Assembly: GCA_041163945.1 (NCBI GenBank)
Contig: JBEAQJ010000015.1
Location: 1-16,842 of the forward strand
DNA length: 16,842 nucleotides
Source: Roseicyclus sp041163945
Lineage (GTDB): Bacteria; Pseudomonadota; Alphaproteobacteria; Rhodobacterales; Rhodobacteraceae
Direction: 5' to 3'
Part shown: in pieces, positions 6,998 through 13,450 of the stretch
Layout of the letters: every line of letters begins with the position of its first letter
How positions within the stretch are numbered: position 1 is the stretch's first letter
Program-made: the position numbers and the translations under genes
The notes under the pieces: model-generated
Databases searched by the model: none
The model's input: the letters and a program-made list of their open reading frames with translations, nothing else
Told to the model about the DNA's origin: nothing

Positions 6998-7783
6998 TTA
7001 TTCCTGCTGCTGGCCCATGAACATGAGCAAGAACTGGAACATGTTCAGGAACGAGATATACAGGCTCAGCGCGCCATCGATGGCGGCCTTGTCCAGCCAT
7101 TCCTGATCGCCATAGGCGGCATGGGCCACGTAGGTCGACTTGATGTCTTGCGTGTAGAACGCGGTCAGGCCGGCAAAGATCAAAACGCCCAGCGCCGAGA
7201 TCGCGAACATCATCGCGGGCGACTGCAAGAAGATGTTGATCAGCATCGCCACGATCAGCCCGACCACACCCATGATCAGGAAGCTGCCCATGCCCGACAG
7301 GTCGCGCTTGGTGGTGTAGCCCCACAGGCTGAGGCTGGCAAAGGCGATGGCCGTCACAAGAAAGGTCTGCACGATCGAGAACGAGGTGAACACCAGGAAG
7401 ATCGAGCTCATCGACACGCCCATCACCGCGGCAAAGGCGAAAAAGCCCAGGCTGACAGCGGCCGACGAGCCACGGCGCATCAGCGCGCCCCAGCCGAACA
7501 GAAGGAAGGCCAGCGGCGCAAACATCACCACCCAGCGCAGCGGCGTGGCATAGATCGCTTCACCCAGGCCGGTCAGATACTGGCCTTCGCGCAGCGCCAT
7601 GGTGGCCCCGGTCGGGTCGTTGGTCACGGCCAGATCCGCGATCGCCCAAGCGGCCGCGGCGGTGATCAGCATGCCACCCGACATCGTGGCATAGACCTTG
7701 TTCATATGGGCACGAAGGCCCTGGTCGATCTCGGCGGCGCGGGCGGCGGACACACCGGCGCGGATCGTCTGATAGTCAGCCAT
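6998..7783 (-). CDS. Bax inhibitor-1/YccA family membrane protein
   Basis: This is a 261-residue integral membrane protein of the BI-1 (TMBIM/YccA) family. After a charged cytoplasmic N-terminus of about 28 residues, seven hydrophobic segments are visible at roughly 30-53, 83-101, 109-130, 135-154, 164-187, 190-210 and 238-257. Family hallmarks are GYTTKRDLSGMG (155-166), TAFYTQDIK (207-215) and the terminal LSLYISFLNMFQFLL. Bacterial members are implicated in calcium leak or in interaction with the FtsH protease; which applies here is unknown. GGAGGG precedes the ATG at 7783. It is a single-gene unit with its own terminator and a possible operator palindrome in its upstream region. Confidence 0.93.
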   Translation of the reverse strand: MADYQTIRAGVSAARAAEIDQGLRAHMNKVYATMSGGMLITAAAAWAIADLAVTNDPTGATMALREGQYLTGLGEAIYATPLRWVVMFAPLAFLLFGWGALMRRGSSAAVSLGFFAFAAVMGVSMSSIFLVFTSFSIVQTFLVTAIAFASLSLWGYTTKRDLSGMGSFLIMGVVGLIVAMLINIFLQSPAMMFAISALGVLIFAGLTAFYTQDIKSTYVAHAAYGDQEWLDKAAIDGALSLYISFLNMFQFLLMFMGQQQE

Positions 7784-7856
7784 AAATCCCTCCTACAGGT
7801 CTTGAATGGGTTGGGCCGTCGCGCTTGCGCGCGCAGCCTTGTCCTTGTGCTAGCAT

Positions 7857-7876
7857 ATTGGCGGGGCGTCGCCAAT
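7857..7876. promoter_or_regulatory. Palindromic operator candidate upstream of the BI-1 gene
   Basis: ATTGGCG (7857-7863) and CGCCAAT (7870-7876) form a perfect seven-base inverted repeat with a six-base centre. On the minus strand it lies directly downstream of a -35-like TTGAAA that overlaps its edge, and reaches the position where a -10 (AATATG) would sit. This is about 75-95 bases before the BI-1 start codon, so it may be a repressor site within that promoter. The regulator is unknown. Confidence 0.4.
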
Positions 7877-7956
7877 TTTCAAGCAAGGTGAAACGCGACG
7901 CGGGGTCGCTGATCGATAGTTTTTTCCTATTGTTACGGGCGGGTGGATCTGATCCG

Positions 7957-8916
7957 TCAGATTGTCACCACGATCTTTCCCGTGCTCTTGCGGCTGGCCA
8001 GCAACGCCAGCGCATCACCGGCCTGCGCAAGCGGAAAGGTGGCGCTGACATGGGGCCGGATGCGCCCGGCTTCGTACAGCGCCATCAGGCTGGCCAGGCT
8101 GTCGGTCAACCGGGCCGGGGCAAATCCCAGGTAGCCGCCCCAGTAAAAACCCAAGACGCTGATGTTCTTGACCAACAGCAGGTTTGCCGGGATCTGCGGA
8201 ACGCTGCCGCTGGCAAAGCCGATGGTCAGGATGCGGCCTTCGGGCCGGGTGGCGCGCAACGCGGCATCGAACGCGGTGCCGCCCACCGCGTCATAGACCA
8301 CATCCACCCCGCCCAGCGCTTTCAGCCGCGCGCGGATGTCGTCCGCATCGCTGTCGATCAGGTGATGGGCGCCGGCCGCCTGTGCGACGGCCAGCCGGTC
8401 GGCGCCGCGGGCCACGGCAATCACCTCGGCCCCCATCACGGCGCCCAATTCCACCGCGCTCAACCCCACGCCCCCCGCAGCGCCCAGAACGACCAACCGT
8501 TCCCCCGGCTGCAACGCCGCGCGATGGTCCAGCGCCAGATGCGACGTGCCATAGGCCACCAGAAACCCGGCCGCGTCCACGAAGGGCATGGCATCGGGAA
8601 TGCGCACCGCGCGGGCGGCATCGAACACGCCATATTCCGCCAACCCGCCCTGTCCGGCAAAGACCGCCACCCGCTGACCCGGGGCCAAGTCGGTCACATC
8701 AGGGCCCACCGCATCGACCACCCCCGACAGTTCCATCCCCATCGTAAAGGGGGTTTGCGGCGTGTCTTGATATTGGCCTTTCAGCATCAAGAGATCGGCG
8801 AAATTCAGACCACAAGCCGCGATCCGTACCCGGATCTGGCCCGGCCCCGGATCGGGAACGGGCAGCGTCGCCATCTGTGGGCTTGCGCCGACCTGGGGCA
8901 GTTGAAACGCGCGCAT
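7957..8916 (-). CDS. NADPH:quinone oxidoreductase family protein (zinc-free MDR)
   Basis: This is a 319-residue medium-chain dehydrogenase/reductase of the quinone-oxidoreductase-like, zinc-independent branch. The N-terminal GroES-like domain (about 1-120) contains NFADLLMLKGQYQ and GMELSGVV. The Rossmann domain carries the AxxGxxG-type motif VLGAAGGVGLSAVE at about 143-156, followed by AGAHHLID and VVYDAVGG. The zinc-ligand cysteines of alcohol dehydrogenases are absent. The reaction is likely NADPH-dependent reduction of a quinone or enone, or an acyl-CoA-related reduction; the substrate is not evident. The start MRAFQLPQVG at 8916 matches the family; an upstream extension to 9063 is unlikely. 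The ribosome site (AAAGG) is weak. It diverges from the XRE regulator across 302 bases. Confidence 0.9.
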   Translation of the reverse strand: MRAFQLPQVGASPQMATLPVPDPGPGQIRVRIAACGLNFADLLMLKGQYQDTPQTPFTMGMELSGVVDAVGPDVTDLAPGQRVAVFAGQGGLAEYGVFDAARAVRIPDAMPFVDAAGFLVAYGTSHLALDHRAALQPGERLVVLGAAGGVGLSAVELGAVMGAEVIAVARGADRLAVAQAAGAHHLIDSDADDIRARLKALGGVDVVYDAVGGTAFDAALRATRPEGRILTIGFASGSVPQIPANLLLVKNISVLGFYWGGYLGFAPARLTDSLASLMALYEAGRIRPHVSATFPLAQAGDALALLASRKSTGKIVVTI

Positions 8917-9218
8917 GCTTGGCCTTTTGCTGGCTGTGTAGACCGAGCCTAGCCGTGGTCGCTTTGCGCGGCCATCCCCGAACTGCCCGAAAATGAGGCA
9001 GTTCCGCCCAATTTCGCCAAGAAACCGCCGGGGTGCCCCCGATTTTGCCGCAAGCCGCTGCACCCCAAGCTGAACCGGGGGTATAGAACTCTCCCTAAAG
9101 GATTGAACTGGTGACGTGGCGCGCTACCTGCCTCGCGTCGCCGCATCGTGGCGAACCCGGGTGGCCCATGATTTTGGGAATGGGCATCGGGGTCAGGTTT
9201 GGCAAAAAGGAGCAGGGC
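8917..9218. other. Divergent intergenic region with two inverted repeats
   Basis: This 302-base region separates the minus-strand oxidoreductase gene from the plus-strand XRE regulator. GAACTGCC (8980-8987) and GGCAGTTC (8997-9004) form a perfect repeat around nine AT-rich bases. GGGGTGC (9030-9036) and GCACCCC (9060-9066) form a second repeat around 23 bases. TATAGA at 9082-9087 could be a -10 for the regulator gene, but no good -35 precedes it. No coding region is convincing; the in-frame codons at 9111-9218 upstream of the regulator start are more likely leader. Confidence 0.45.
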
Positions 9219-9602
9219 GTGAAACACCCCGTCGATGTGCATGTCGGAAAGCGGGTCCGGCACCGCCGCTGGATGGTCGGAATGACCCAACAGCAGCTGG
9301 CTGAAAAAGTCGGCATCAAATTCCAGCAGATTCAGAAATACGAAACGGGCATGAACCGCATCAGCGCGTCGCGCCTGTTTGACATCGCGCAAGCCGTGTC
9401 GGTGCCGGTTGCCTATTTCTTCGAAGGCATGGACGGGGCCGAAACGGCGCAGGTCAGCGATGCCGCGCCCGGCGCCGTGCCGGGGGATATCCTGGCCGAC
9501 AAAGAGGCGCTGGAACTGATCCGGTCCTACTACGCGATCCCCGAAAACCAGCGCCGCCGCCTGTTCGAATTGGCGCGTGTCTTGTCAGACGCGGCCGCCT
9601 AG
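9219..9602 (+). CDS. XRE-family transcriptional regulator (PraR/PhrR-like)
   Basis: This is a 127-residue DNA-binding regulator with a Cro/CI-type helix-turn-helix at about 12-67. It includes GMTQQQLAEKVGIKFQQIQKYE and the FDIAQAVSVPVAYFFEG end of the fold. The opening KHPVDVHVGKRVRHRRWMVGMTQ is very like the rhizobial PraR/PhrR regulators and their alphaproteobacterial relatives, which act in stress, biofilm or quorum-related control. The C-terminal part (about 88-127) is helical and may aid dimerisation. A GTG start at 9219 is preferred because AAGGAG at 9207-9212 sits six bases upstream; an in-frame ATG at 9111 would add 36 poorly conserved residues. Targets are unknown; the palindromes upstream could be autoregulatory. 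Confidence 0.9.
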   Translation: MKHPVDVHVGKRVRHRRWMVGMTQQQLAEKVGIKFQQIQKYETGMNRISASRLFDIAQAVSVPVAYFFEGMDGAETAQVSDAAPGAVPGDILADKEALELIRSYYAIPENQRRRLFELARVLSDAAA

Positions 9603-9684
9603 CGGTCTTTGACGGCTTGACCCCGATCGGGGGATCGTGTCCCTTCCGGCGTGCGTCCAGACCCGCAGCCGCCGGAGGCCCAAC

Positions 9685-10524
9685 ATGACGGATCCCCTGA
9701 TCGCGCCCGCGCTGGCACGCCCAACCCTTGACGACCCCGCCACGCTGATCGCAACGGCCCATGCGATGGCCGATGCGGCGCGCGCGGCAATCTTGCCGTA
9801 TTTCCGCGCCAAGACCTTGCAGACCGATGACAAGGGGGTCGACCGATTTGACCCCGTTACCGCGGCGGACCGTGCGGCCGAGGCCGCGATGCGCGTGGTG
9901 CTGGCCCATCGTCGCCCCGACGACGCGATCATGGGTGAGGAAGAACAGGACCGCCCCGGCACCAGTGGGCTGACCTGGGTCATCGACCCGATCGATGGCA
10001 CGCGGGCCTTTATCGCGGGCACGGCCAGCTGGGGGGTTCTGATCGCGCTGTGCGATGCGCATGGCCCGATCTATGGCCTGATCGACCAACCCTATATCGG
10101 CGAACGCTTCGAAGGCGGCTTTGGCCTGTCGCATGTGACGGGCCCGATGGGCAAGGCCAGCCTGGCCACGCGTGCGACCACGGATCTGGCGGCCGCCACC
10201 TTGTTTTCCACCTTTCCCGAGGTGGGCAGCGCCGCGGAACGGGCGGGCTTTGAGGCCGTGCGCGACCGCGTTCGTCTGACGCGCTATGGCATGGATTGCT
10301 ACGCCTATGCGCTGATCGCCGCGGGCCAGGTCGACCTGGTGATCGAGGCGGGGCTGGCGGCCTATGACATTGCCGCGCCCATTGCGGTGATCGAGGCCGC
10401 GGGGGGCATCGTCACCGATTGGCAGGGCCGCCCGGTGCATGGAGGCGGTCGTGCGCTGGCTGCGGCGAACCCTGTCATCCATGCCGCGGCGCTGGCGATC
10501 TTGAAATCGGTCCCCGAGGCCTGA
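9685..10524 (+). CDS. hisN: Histidinol-phosphatase-like inositol monophosphatase family enzyme
   Basis: This is a 279-residue magnesium-dependent phosphatase of the inositol monophosphatase fold. Metal-site motifs are GEEE (84-87), D101-P-I-D104-G-T and the later AYDIAAPIAVIEAAGG, with D228. The overall pattern, including TASWGVLIAL and DCYAYALIAAGQVDLVIE, is closest to the HisN type. That would make it histidinol-phosphate phosphatase, the penultimate step of histidine synthesis. The substrate is inferred from family only; an inositol-phosphate or 3'-phosphoadenosine role is possible. W is replaced by Y in the usual WD motif. The start at 9685 is fixed by GGAGG at 9674-9678; 82 bases separate it from the XRE gene, and co-transcription is possible. 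Confidence 0.82.
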   Translation: MTDPLIAPALARPTLDDPATLIATAHAMADAARAAILPYFRAKTLQTDDKGVDRFDPVTAADRAAEAAMRVVLAHRRPDDAIMGEEEQDRPGTSGLTWVIDPIDGTRAFIAGTASWGVLIALCDAHGPIYGLIDQPYIGERFEGGFGLSHVTGPMGKASLATRATTDLAAATLFSTFPEVGSAAERAGFEAVRDRVRLTRYGMDCYAYALIAAGQVDLVIEAGLAAYDIAAPIAVIEAAGGIVTDWQGRPVHGGGRALAAANPVIHAAALAILKSVPEA

Positions 10525-10560
10525 TCGGCGGGAGCTTGCCGAAACCGCCAAATTGACCAT

Positions 10561-10646
10561 TGTCATTTAGCGATTTTTTTCCCGACTGAATTTCCCGAAT
10601 CCCCGAAAAAATAATAAAAATACGATACAATCCGGATTTATCCACA
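10561..10646. promoter_or_regulatory. AT-rich island with a DnaA box
   Basis: This is the most AT-rich stretch in the window. It contains a T-run (about 10574-10580), two copies of TTTCCCGA, the AAAAAATAATAAAAA block at 10606-10620, and TTATCCACA at 10638-10646, an exact match to the strong DnaA-box form. TACAAT at 10626-10631 could be the -10 of the lipoprotein gene, starting transcription at the DnaA box. A single box is too few for an obvious origin, so DnaA-linked regulation is the more modest reading. Confidence 0.4.
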
Positions 10647-10749
10647 GATGCGCCATGCTTGGGTCAAAGCGGCGCAGATGCCCCTTGCGGGAAAGCTGGC
10701 CCCGCCGCATCCTTGCTGCAACGTTTTGTTCTGCCGGCCGAGGCCCATC

Positions 10750-11214
10750 ATGATCCGCCCCTTGCTTGTGTTGTCTGTCGTTGTGTCGCTGTCGGCCTGC
10801 GCCACGGCCCCCGGAATACAACGCGTCTCGGCCGGCACCACGGTCGATATCGCCTCGGCCGGCACGCAGTTGTCGTTCCAGCGCGCGGGTGGCGGTATCG
10901 TTCGCCCCTTGTCCCATTCCCCGGCCTTGCAGGCCGTGGCGCAAGCCCGGGCCGATGAACGGGCCGCCAACAGCCGGCTGGGCCCCGCCGGCGGTGCAGG
11001 GGATGACCTGACCGCCCGTTTGCAACAGGCAGGCTATGTGGCCTGTGCGGCCGCCGAAAACTTGGCGCAAGGCAGCCCGGATATCCGCTCGGCCATTGCC
11101 GATTGGATGGCAAGCCCTGAACAACGCGCCAATATCCTGAGCGCACAGATGACCCAGTTCGGCTTTGCCGGTGCTGGCGATACTTGGGTTCTGGTGCTGG
11201 CGCGCCCGTGTTGA
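10750..11214 (+). CDS. CAP (SCP-like) domain lipoprotein
   Basis: This is a 154-residue probable lipoprotein. A signal peptide with a hydrophobic core (4-14) ends in the lipobox L14-S-A-C17, so C17 would be lipidated. The rest resembles a CAP/SCP domain: HSPALQAVAQARA (56-68), LQQAGYVACAAAENLAQG (91-108) and IADWMASPEQRANIL (116-130). In typical bacterial members the last motif is PGHRANIL; here EQ replaces GH. A second conserved histidine, in the usual SH(T/S) stretch after the first helix, also appears absent. The cavity may therefore have lost metal binding. The protein is expected to be anchored at the periplasmic side of a membrane; its function is unknown. GAGG lies six bases upstream of the ATG. 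Confidence 0.8.
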   Translation: MIRPLLVLSVVVSLSACATAPGIQRVSAGTTVDIASAGTQLSFQRAGGGIVRPLSHSPALQAVAQARADERAANSRLGPAGGAGDDLTARLQQAGYVACAAAENLAQGSPDIRSAIADWMASPEQRANILSAQMTQFGFAGAGDTWVLVLARPC

Positions 11215-11226
11215 TGCCATGACAAA

Positions 11227-11252
11227 CGGCCCCAGAGTTGTCTCTGGGGCCG
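11227..11252 (-). terminator. Terminator hairpin of ilvC
   Basis: CGGCCCCAGAG (11227-11237) pairs perfectly with CTCTGGGGCCG (11242-11252) around a four-base loop. On the minus strand it is followed by a short TTTGT, and it lies 25 bases after the ilvC stop codon. It also lies 12 bases past the end of the converging lipoprotein gene and could serve both. Confidence 0.75.
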
Positions 11253-11277
11253 TGCGCTGTGTGCGTTTAACGGCGGC

Positions 11278-12300
11278 TTAATTCTTGGAGCGATCGACCA
11301 TCTTGCCGGCCGAAATCCAGGGCATCATGGCGCGCAGCTTTTCACCGGTCGCCTCGATCTGGTGTTCGTCATTGATGCGGCGGGTGGCCTTGAACATCGG
11401 CTGGCCCACGGCATTTTCCTGCATGAAATCGCGCACGAACTTGCCGGTCTGGATGTCGCGCAGCACCGCCTTCATCCGTGCCTTGGTTTCATCATACGGC
11501 AAGATGCGCGGGCCCGAGACATATTCGCCGTATTCGGCCGTGTTCGAGATCGAGTAGTTCATGTTGGCGATGCCGCCTTCGTAAATCAGGTCGACGATCA
11601 GCTTCACCTCGTGCAGGCATTCGAAATAGGCCATTTCGGGCTCGTAGCCGGCTTCGACCAGCGTTTCGAAACCCATGCGGATCAGTTCGACCAAGCCGCC
11701 GCACAACACCGCCTGTTCGCCGAACAGGTCGGTTTCGCATTCTTCGCGGAAATTCGTCTCGATGATGCCCGAGCGGCCGCCGCCAATGGCCGAGCAATAG
11801 GACAGACCGATTTCCAGGGCCTTGCCCGACGCGTCATTGTGCACCGCCACAAGGCAAGGCACACCGCCGCCCTTGGTGTATTCGCCGCGCACCGTATGGC
11901 CGGGGCCCTTGGGCGCCATCATGATCACATCGACGCCGGCCTTGGGTTCGATCAGGCCGAAATGAACGTTCAGACCATGGGCAAAGGCAATCGCCGCCCC
12001 TTCGCGCAAGTTGTCATGCACGTATTTCTTGTAGGTTTCGGCCTGCAGCTCATCGGGCATGGTGAACATGATCAGGTCACACCAAGCGGCCGCTTCGGCG
12101 ATGCCCATGACCTTCAGGCCTTCGGCTTCGGCTTTCTTGGCGCTGGGCGAACCGGCGCGCAGTGCGACCACGACATTCTTGGCACCGCTGTCGCGCAGGT
12201 TCAGCGCATGCGCGTGGCCCTGGCTGCCGTAGCCCAAGATGGCAACTTTCTTGTCCTTGATCAGGTTCACATCGCAATCGCGATCGTAATAAACGCGCAT
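11278..12300 (-). CDS. ilvC: Ketol-acid reductoisomerase
   Basis: IlvC converts acetolactate or acetohydroxybutyrate to the dihydroxy acid in valine, leucine and isoleucine synthesis, using magnesium and NADPH. The 340-residue product is the short class I form. The Rossmann motif G23-Y-G-S-Q-G28 is followed by the cofactor loop R48-A-G-S51-P-S53, a pattern linked to NADPH preference. The catalytic histidine lies in the AHGLNVHFG segment (about 106-108), and EECETDLFGEQAVLCGG carries acidic metal ligands. GAGGAGA lies about seven bases upstream of the ATG at 12300; the longer reading to 12540 is intergenic. It diverges from two Lrp/AsnC genes, which probably regulate it. Confidence 0.98.
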   Translation of the reverse strand: MRVYYDRDCDVNLIKDKKVAILGYGSQGHAHALNLRDSGAKNVVVALRAGSPSAKKAEAEGLKVMGIAEAAAWCDLIMFTMPDELQAETYKKYVHDNLREGAAIAFAHGLNVHFGLIEPKAGVDVIMMAPKGPGHTVRGEYTKGGGVPCLVAVHNDASGKALEIGLSYCSAIGGGRSGIIETNFREECETDLFGEQAVLCGGLVELIRMGFETLVEAGYEPEMAYFECLHEVKLIVDLIYEGGIANMNYSISNTAEYGEYVSGPRILPYDETKARMKAVLRDIQTGKFVRDFMQENAVGQPMFKATRRINDEHQIEATGEKLRAMMPWISAGKMVDRSKN

Positions 12301-12376
12301 CTGTCTTTCTCCTCGGATGGCGGGAATCAGGTTGCGCGCACCATGCCCCGGCCTATCCCGGCCTGCTGCAAAGAAA

Positions 12377-12405
12377 TTTGCATTCTTGGCATTTCCTGGT
12401 AGAAT
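12377..12405 (+). promoter_or_regulatory. Promoter of the twin Lrp genes
   Basis: TGGTAGAAT at 12397-12405 is an extended -10 element (TGnTATAAT type). A weak -35 (TTTGCA, 12377-12382) lies 17 bases before it. Transcription would begin near 12412, giving a leader of about 28 bases before the first Lrp ATG. No Shine-Dalgarno sequence precedes that ATG. Confidence 0.55.
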
Positions 12406-12410
12406 TTCAT

Positions 12411-12425
12411 TCTTGATAAACAAGA
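12411..12425. promoter_or_regulatory. Palindrome between the divergent promoters (candidate Lrp site)
   Basis: TCTTG and CAAGA form a perfect inverted repeat around ATAAA. The 15-base size and AT-rich centre fit Lrp/AsnC family operators in general. It lies between the two -10 elements, at the expected start sites of both divergent transcripts. CATTCTTG also occurs as a direct repeat at 12381-12388 and 12408-12415, 27 bases apart, which could be further half-sites. Confidence 0.5.
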
Positions 12426-12453
12426 TTATAGCAAAAATCATGCTTGATGACAG
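12425..12453 (-). promoter_or_regulatory. ilvC promoter
   Basis: On the minus strand, a perfect TATAAT (12430-12425) is preceded at 17 bases by CTGTCA, a four-of-six match to TTGACA, which lies inside the start of the first Lrp gene. The transcript would start near 12418 and carry a leader of about 118 bases before ilvC. A closer promoter cannot be excluded. Confidence 0.55.
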
Positions 12454-12895
12454 TGACCGGCGCTTGCTGCGCCACCTGCAGGCCGATCCAAACCAGCCCA
12501 TGGCGCAACTGGCGGCCGCCGCGGGCCTGCCTTTGGCCACCTGCTACAAACGGCTTGACCGGCTTCAGGCCCAAGGCGTGCTGCGCGGGCAGCACATGGC
12601 CATCCATTGGCCCGCGCTGGGCTATACGGTCGAGGTCAGTCTGCGCGTGACGCTGGACAAGACCGAACCGCGCGCCTTCGACGAATTCCTGTCCGCGGCC
12701 CGTGGCGTGCCCGAGGTGATCGAGATCCAGACCTTTCTGGGGCGGGTCGATGTGCGCTTGGCGGTGATCGCGCGCAGCATGGCGCATTACCAATCCATCT
12801 ATCGCGACCGGATCCTGACCTTGCCCCATATCGCCGATATCGAGGCGTTGATGCATGTCGCCACGATCAAGAACCAGCAGACCTTGCCGATATGA
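12440..12895 (+). CDS. Lrp/AsnC family transcriptional regulator (first of a pair)
   Basis: This is a 151-residue feast/famine regulator. The N-terminal helix-turn-helix (about 4-50) reads DDSDRRLLRHLQADPNQPMAQLAAAAGLP, and the RAM ligand-binding and oligomerisation domain spans about 62-140. The family typically binds amino acids and forms dimers to octamers. The ATG at 12440 matches the family beginning and an upstream extension is intergenic. It is divergent from ilvC, so branched-chain amino-acid control is likely. The stop codon overlaps the next gene by ATGA, indicating coupled synthesis with the second regulator. No ribosome site is seen before its ATG, which may lower or alter its translation. 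Confidence 0.92.
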   Translation: MLDDSDRRLLRHLQADPNQPMAQLAAAAGLPLATCYKRLDRLQAQGVLRGQHMAIHWPALGYTVEVSLRVTLDKTEPRAFDEFLSAARGVPEVIEIQTFLGRVDVRLAVIARSMAHYQSIYRDRILTLPHIADIEALMHVATIKNQQTLPI

Positions 12896-13353
12896 GCCTT
12901 GATCTTGACGATACCGATCGCGCCATCTTGCGGGCGCTGCAAGCCAACGCAACGCTGAAGGCCAGCGCCTTGGGCCGTCGCTTTGGTCTGTCGCAGCCCG
13001 CGACCTGGCGGCGCATCAAGCGCCTGACGGATGCCGGCGTTATCGGCCCCCGCCGGCTGGATCTGGATCTGGCGGCGCTGGGCTTCGGCGTCAGCGTGTT
13101 TCTGGGCGTCAAGCTGGCGCTGAAGGGCCGCGTCAGCCTTGAGGATTTCGAGCGCGCGGTCGCCGCCATCCCCGAGGTGCAGACGGTCGAACATGTGCTG
13201 GGGCTTTACGATTACCGTCTGCGCGTCGTGGCCCGCGATTTGCCCGATTTCGAACGCGTGCTGCGGCGGCGGATCATGACCTTGCCCGGCGTCGGTCAGC
13301 TCGAGGCGAATGTGCTTTTGTCCGAGGAACGCCGCCCCGGTCCGCTGGGCTGA
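12892..13353 (+). CDS. Lrp/AsnC family transcriptional regulator (second of a pair)
   Basis: This is a 153-residue second feast/famine regulator. It has a winged helix-turn-helix at about 5-50 (DDTDRAILRALQANATLKASALGRRFGLSQPATWRRIKRL) and a RAM domain at about 65-140. It differs clearly from the preceding regulator in both halves, so it is not a recent tandem duplicate. It starts at 12892 with ATGA overlapping the previous stop codon and no own ribosome site, so translation is coupled. The pairing suggests the two proteins act together, possibly as mixed oligomers, on ilvC and their own promoter; that is inference from arrangement only. A terminator at 13372-13393 closes the unit. Confidence 0.92.
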   Translation: MSLDLDDTDRAILRALQANATLKASALGRRFGLSQPATWRRIKRLTDAGVIGPRRLDLDLAALGFGVSVFLGVKLALKGRVSLEDFERAVAAIPEVQTVEHVLGLYDYRLRVVARDLPDFERVLRRRIMTLPGVGQLEANVLLSEERRPGPLG

Positions 13354-13371
13354 TGCCTATGGCCAACCGCC

Positions 13372-13393
13372 CCTGCGATGGGCAGGATTTTTT
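13372..13393 (+). terminator. Rho-independent terminator of the Lrp pair
   Basis: CCTGC (13372-13376) pairs with GCAGG (13382-13386) around a five-base loop, followed by A and six T bases (13388-13393). It lies 18 bases past the stop codon of the second regulator. Confidence 0.65.
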
Positions 13394-13450
13394 CTGGGGC
13401 AACGGCAATGCCAAGACCGGCCCGGAGCTTTTTGTCGGCGGGCTCGTGCC

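Noticed and set aside
9621..9632. CCCCGATCGGGG palindrome after the XRE gene as a terminator
   Set aside because: The stem is only four pairs with a four-base loop and no T-run follows.
10561..10646. A replication origin
   Set aside because: Only one DnaA box is visible and none of the usual origin-linked genes (dnaA, parAB, gidA/hemE, repABC) is nearby.
12319..12408. Possible leader peptide (27 codons, MKFYQEMPRM...) in the ilvC leader, suggesting attenuation
   Set aside because: It is not enriched in Val, Leu or Ile codons and no clear terminator/antiterminator pair follows it.
12440..13353. Twin Lrp genes as a recent tandem duplication
   Set aside because: The two proteins differ throughout in both the DNA-binding and RAM domains, so they are separate family members rather than recent copies.
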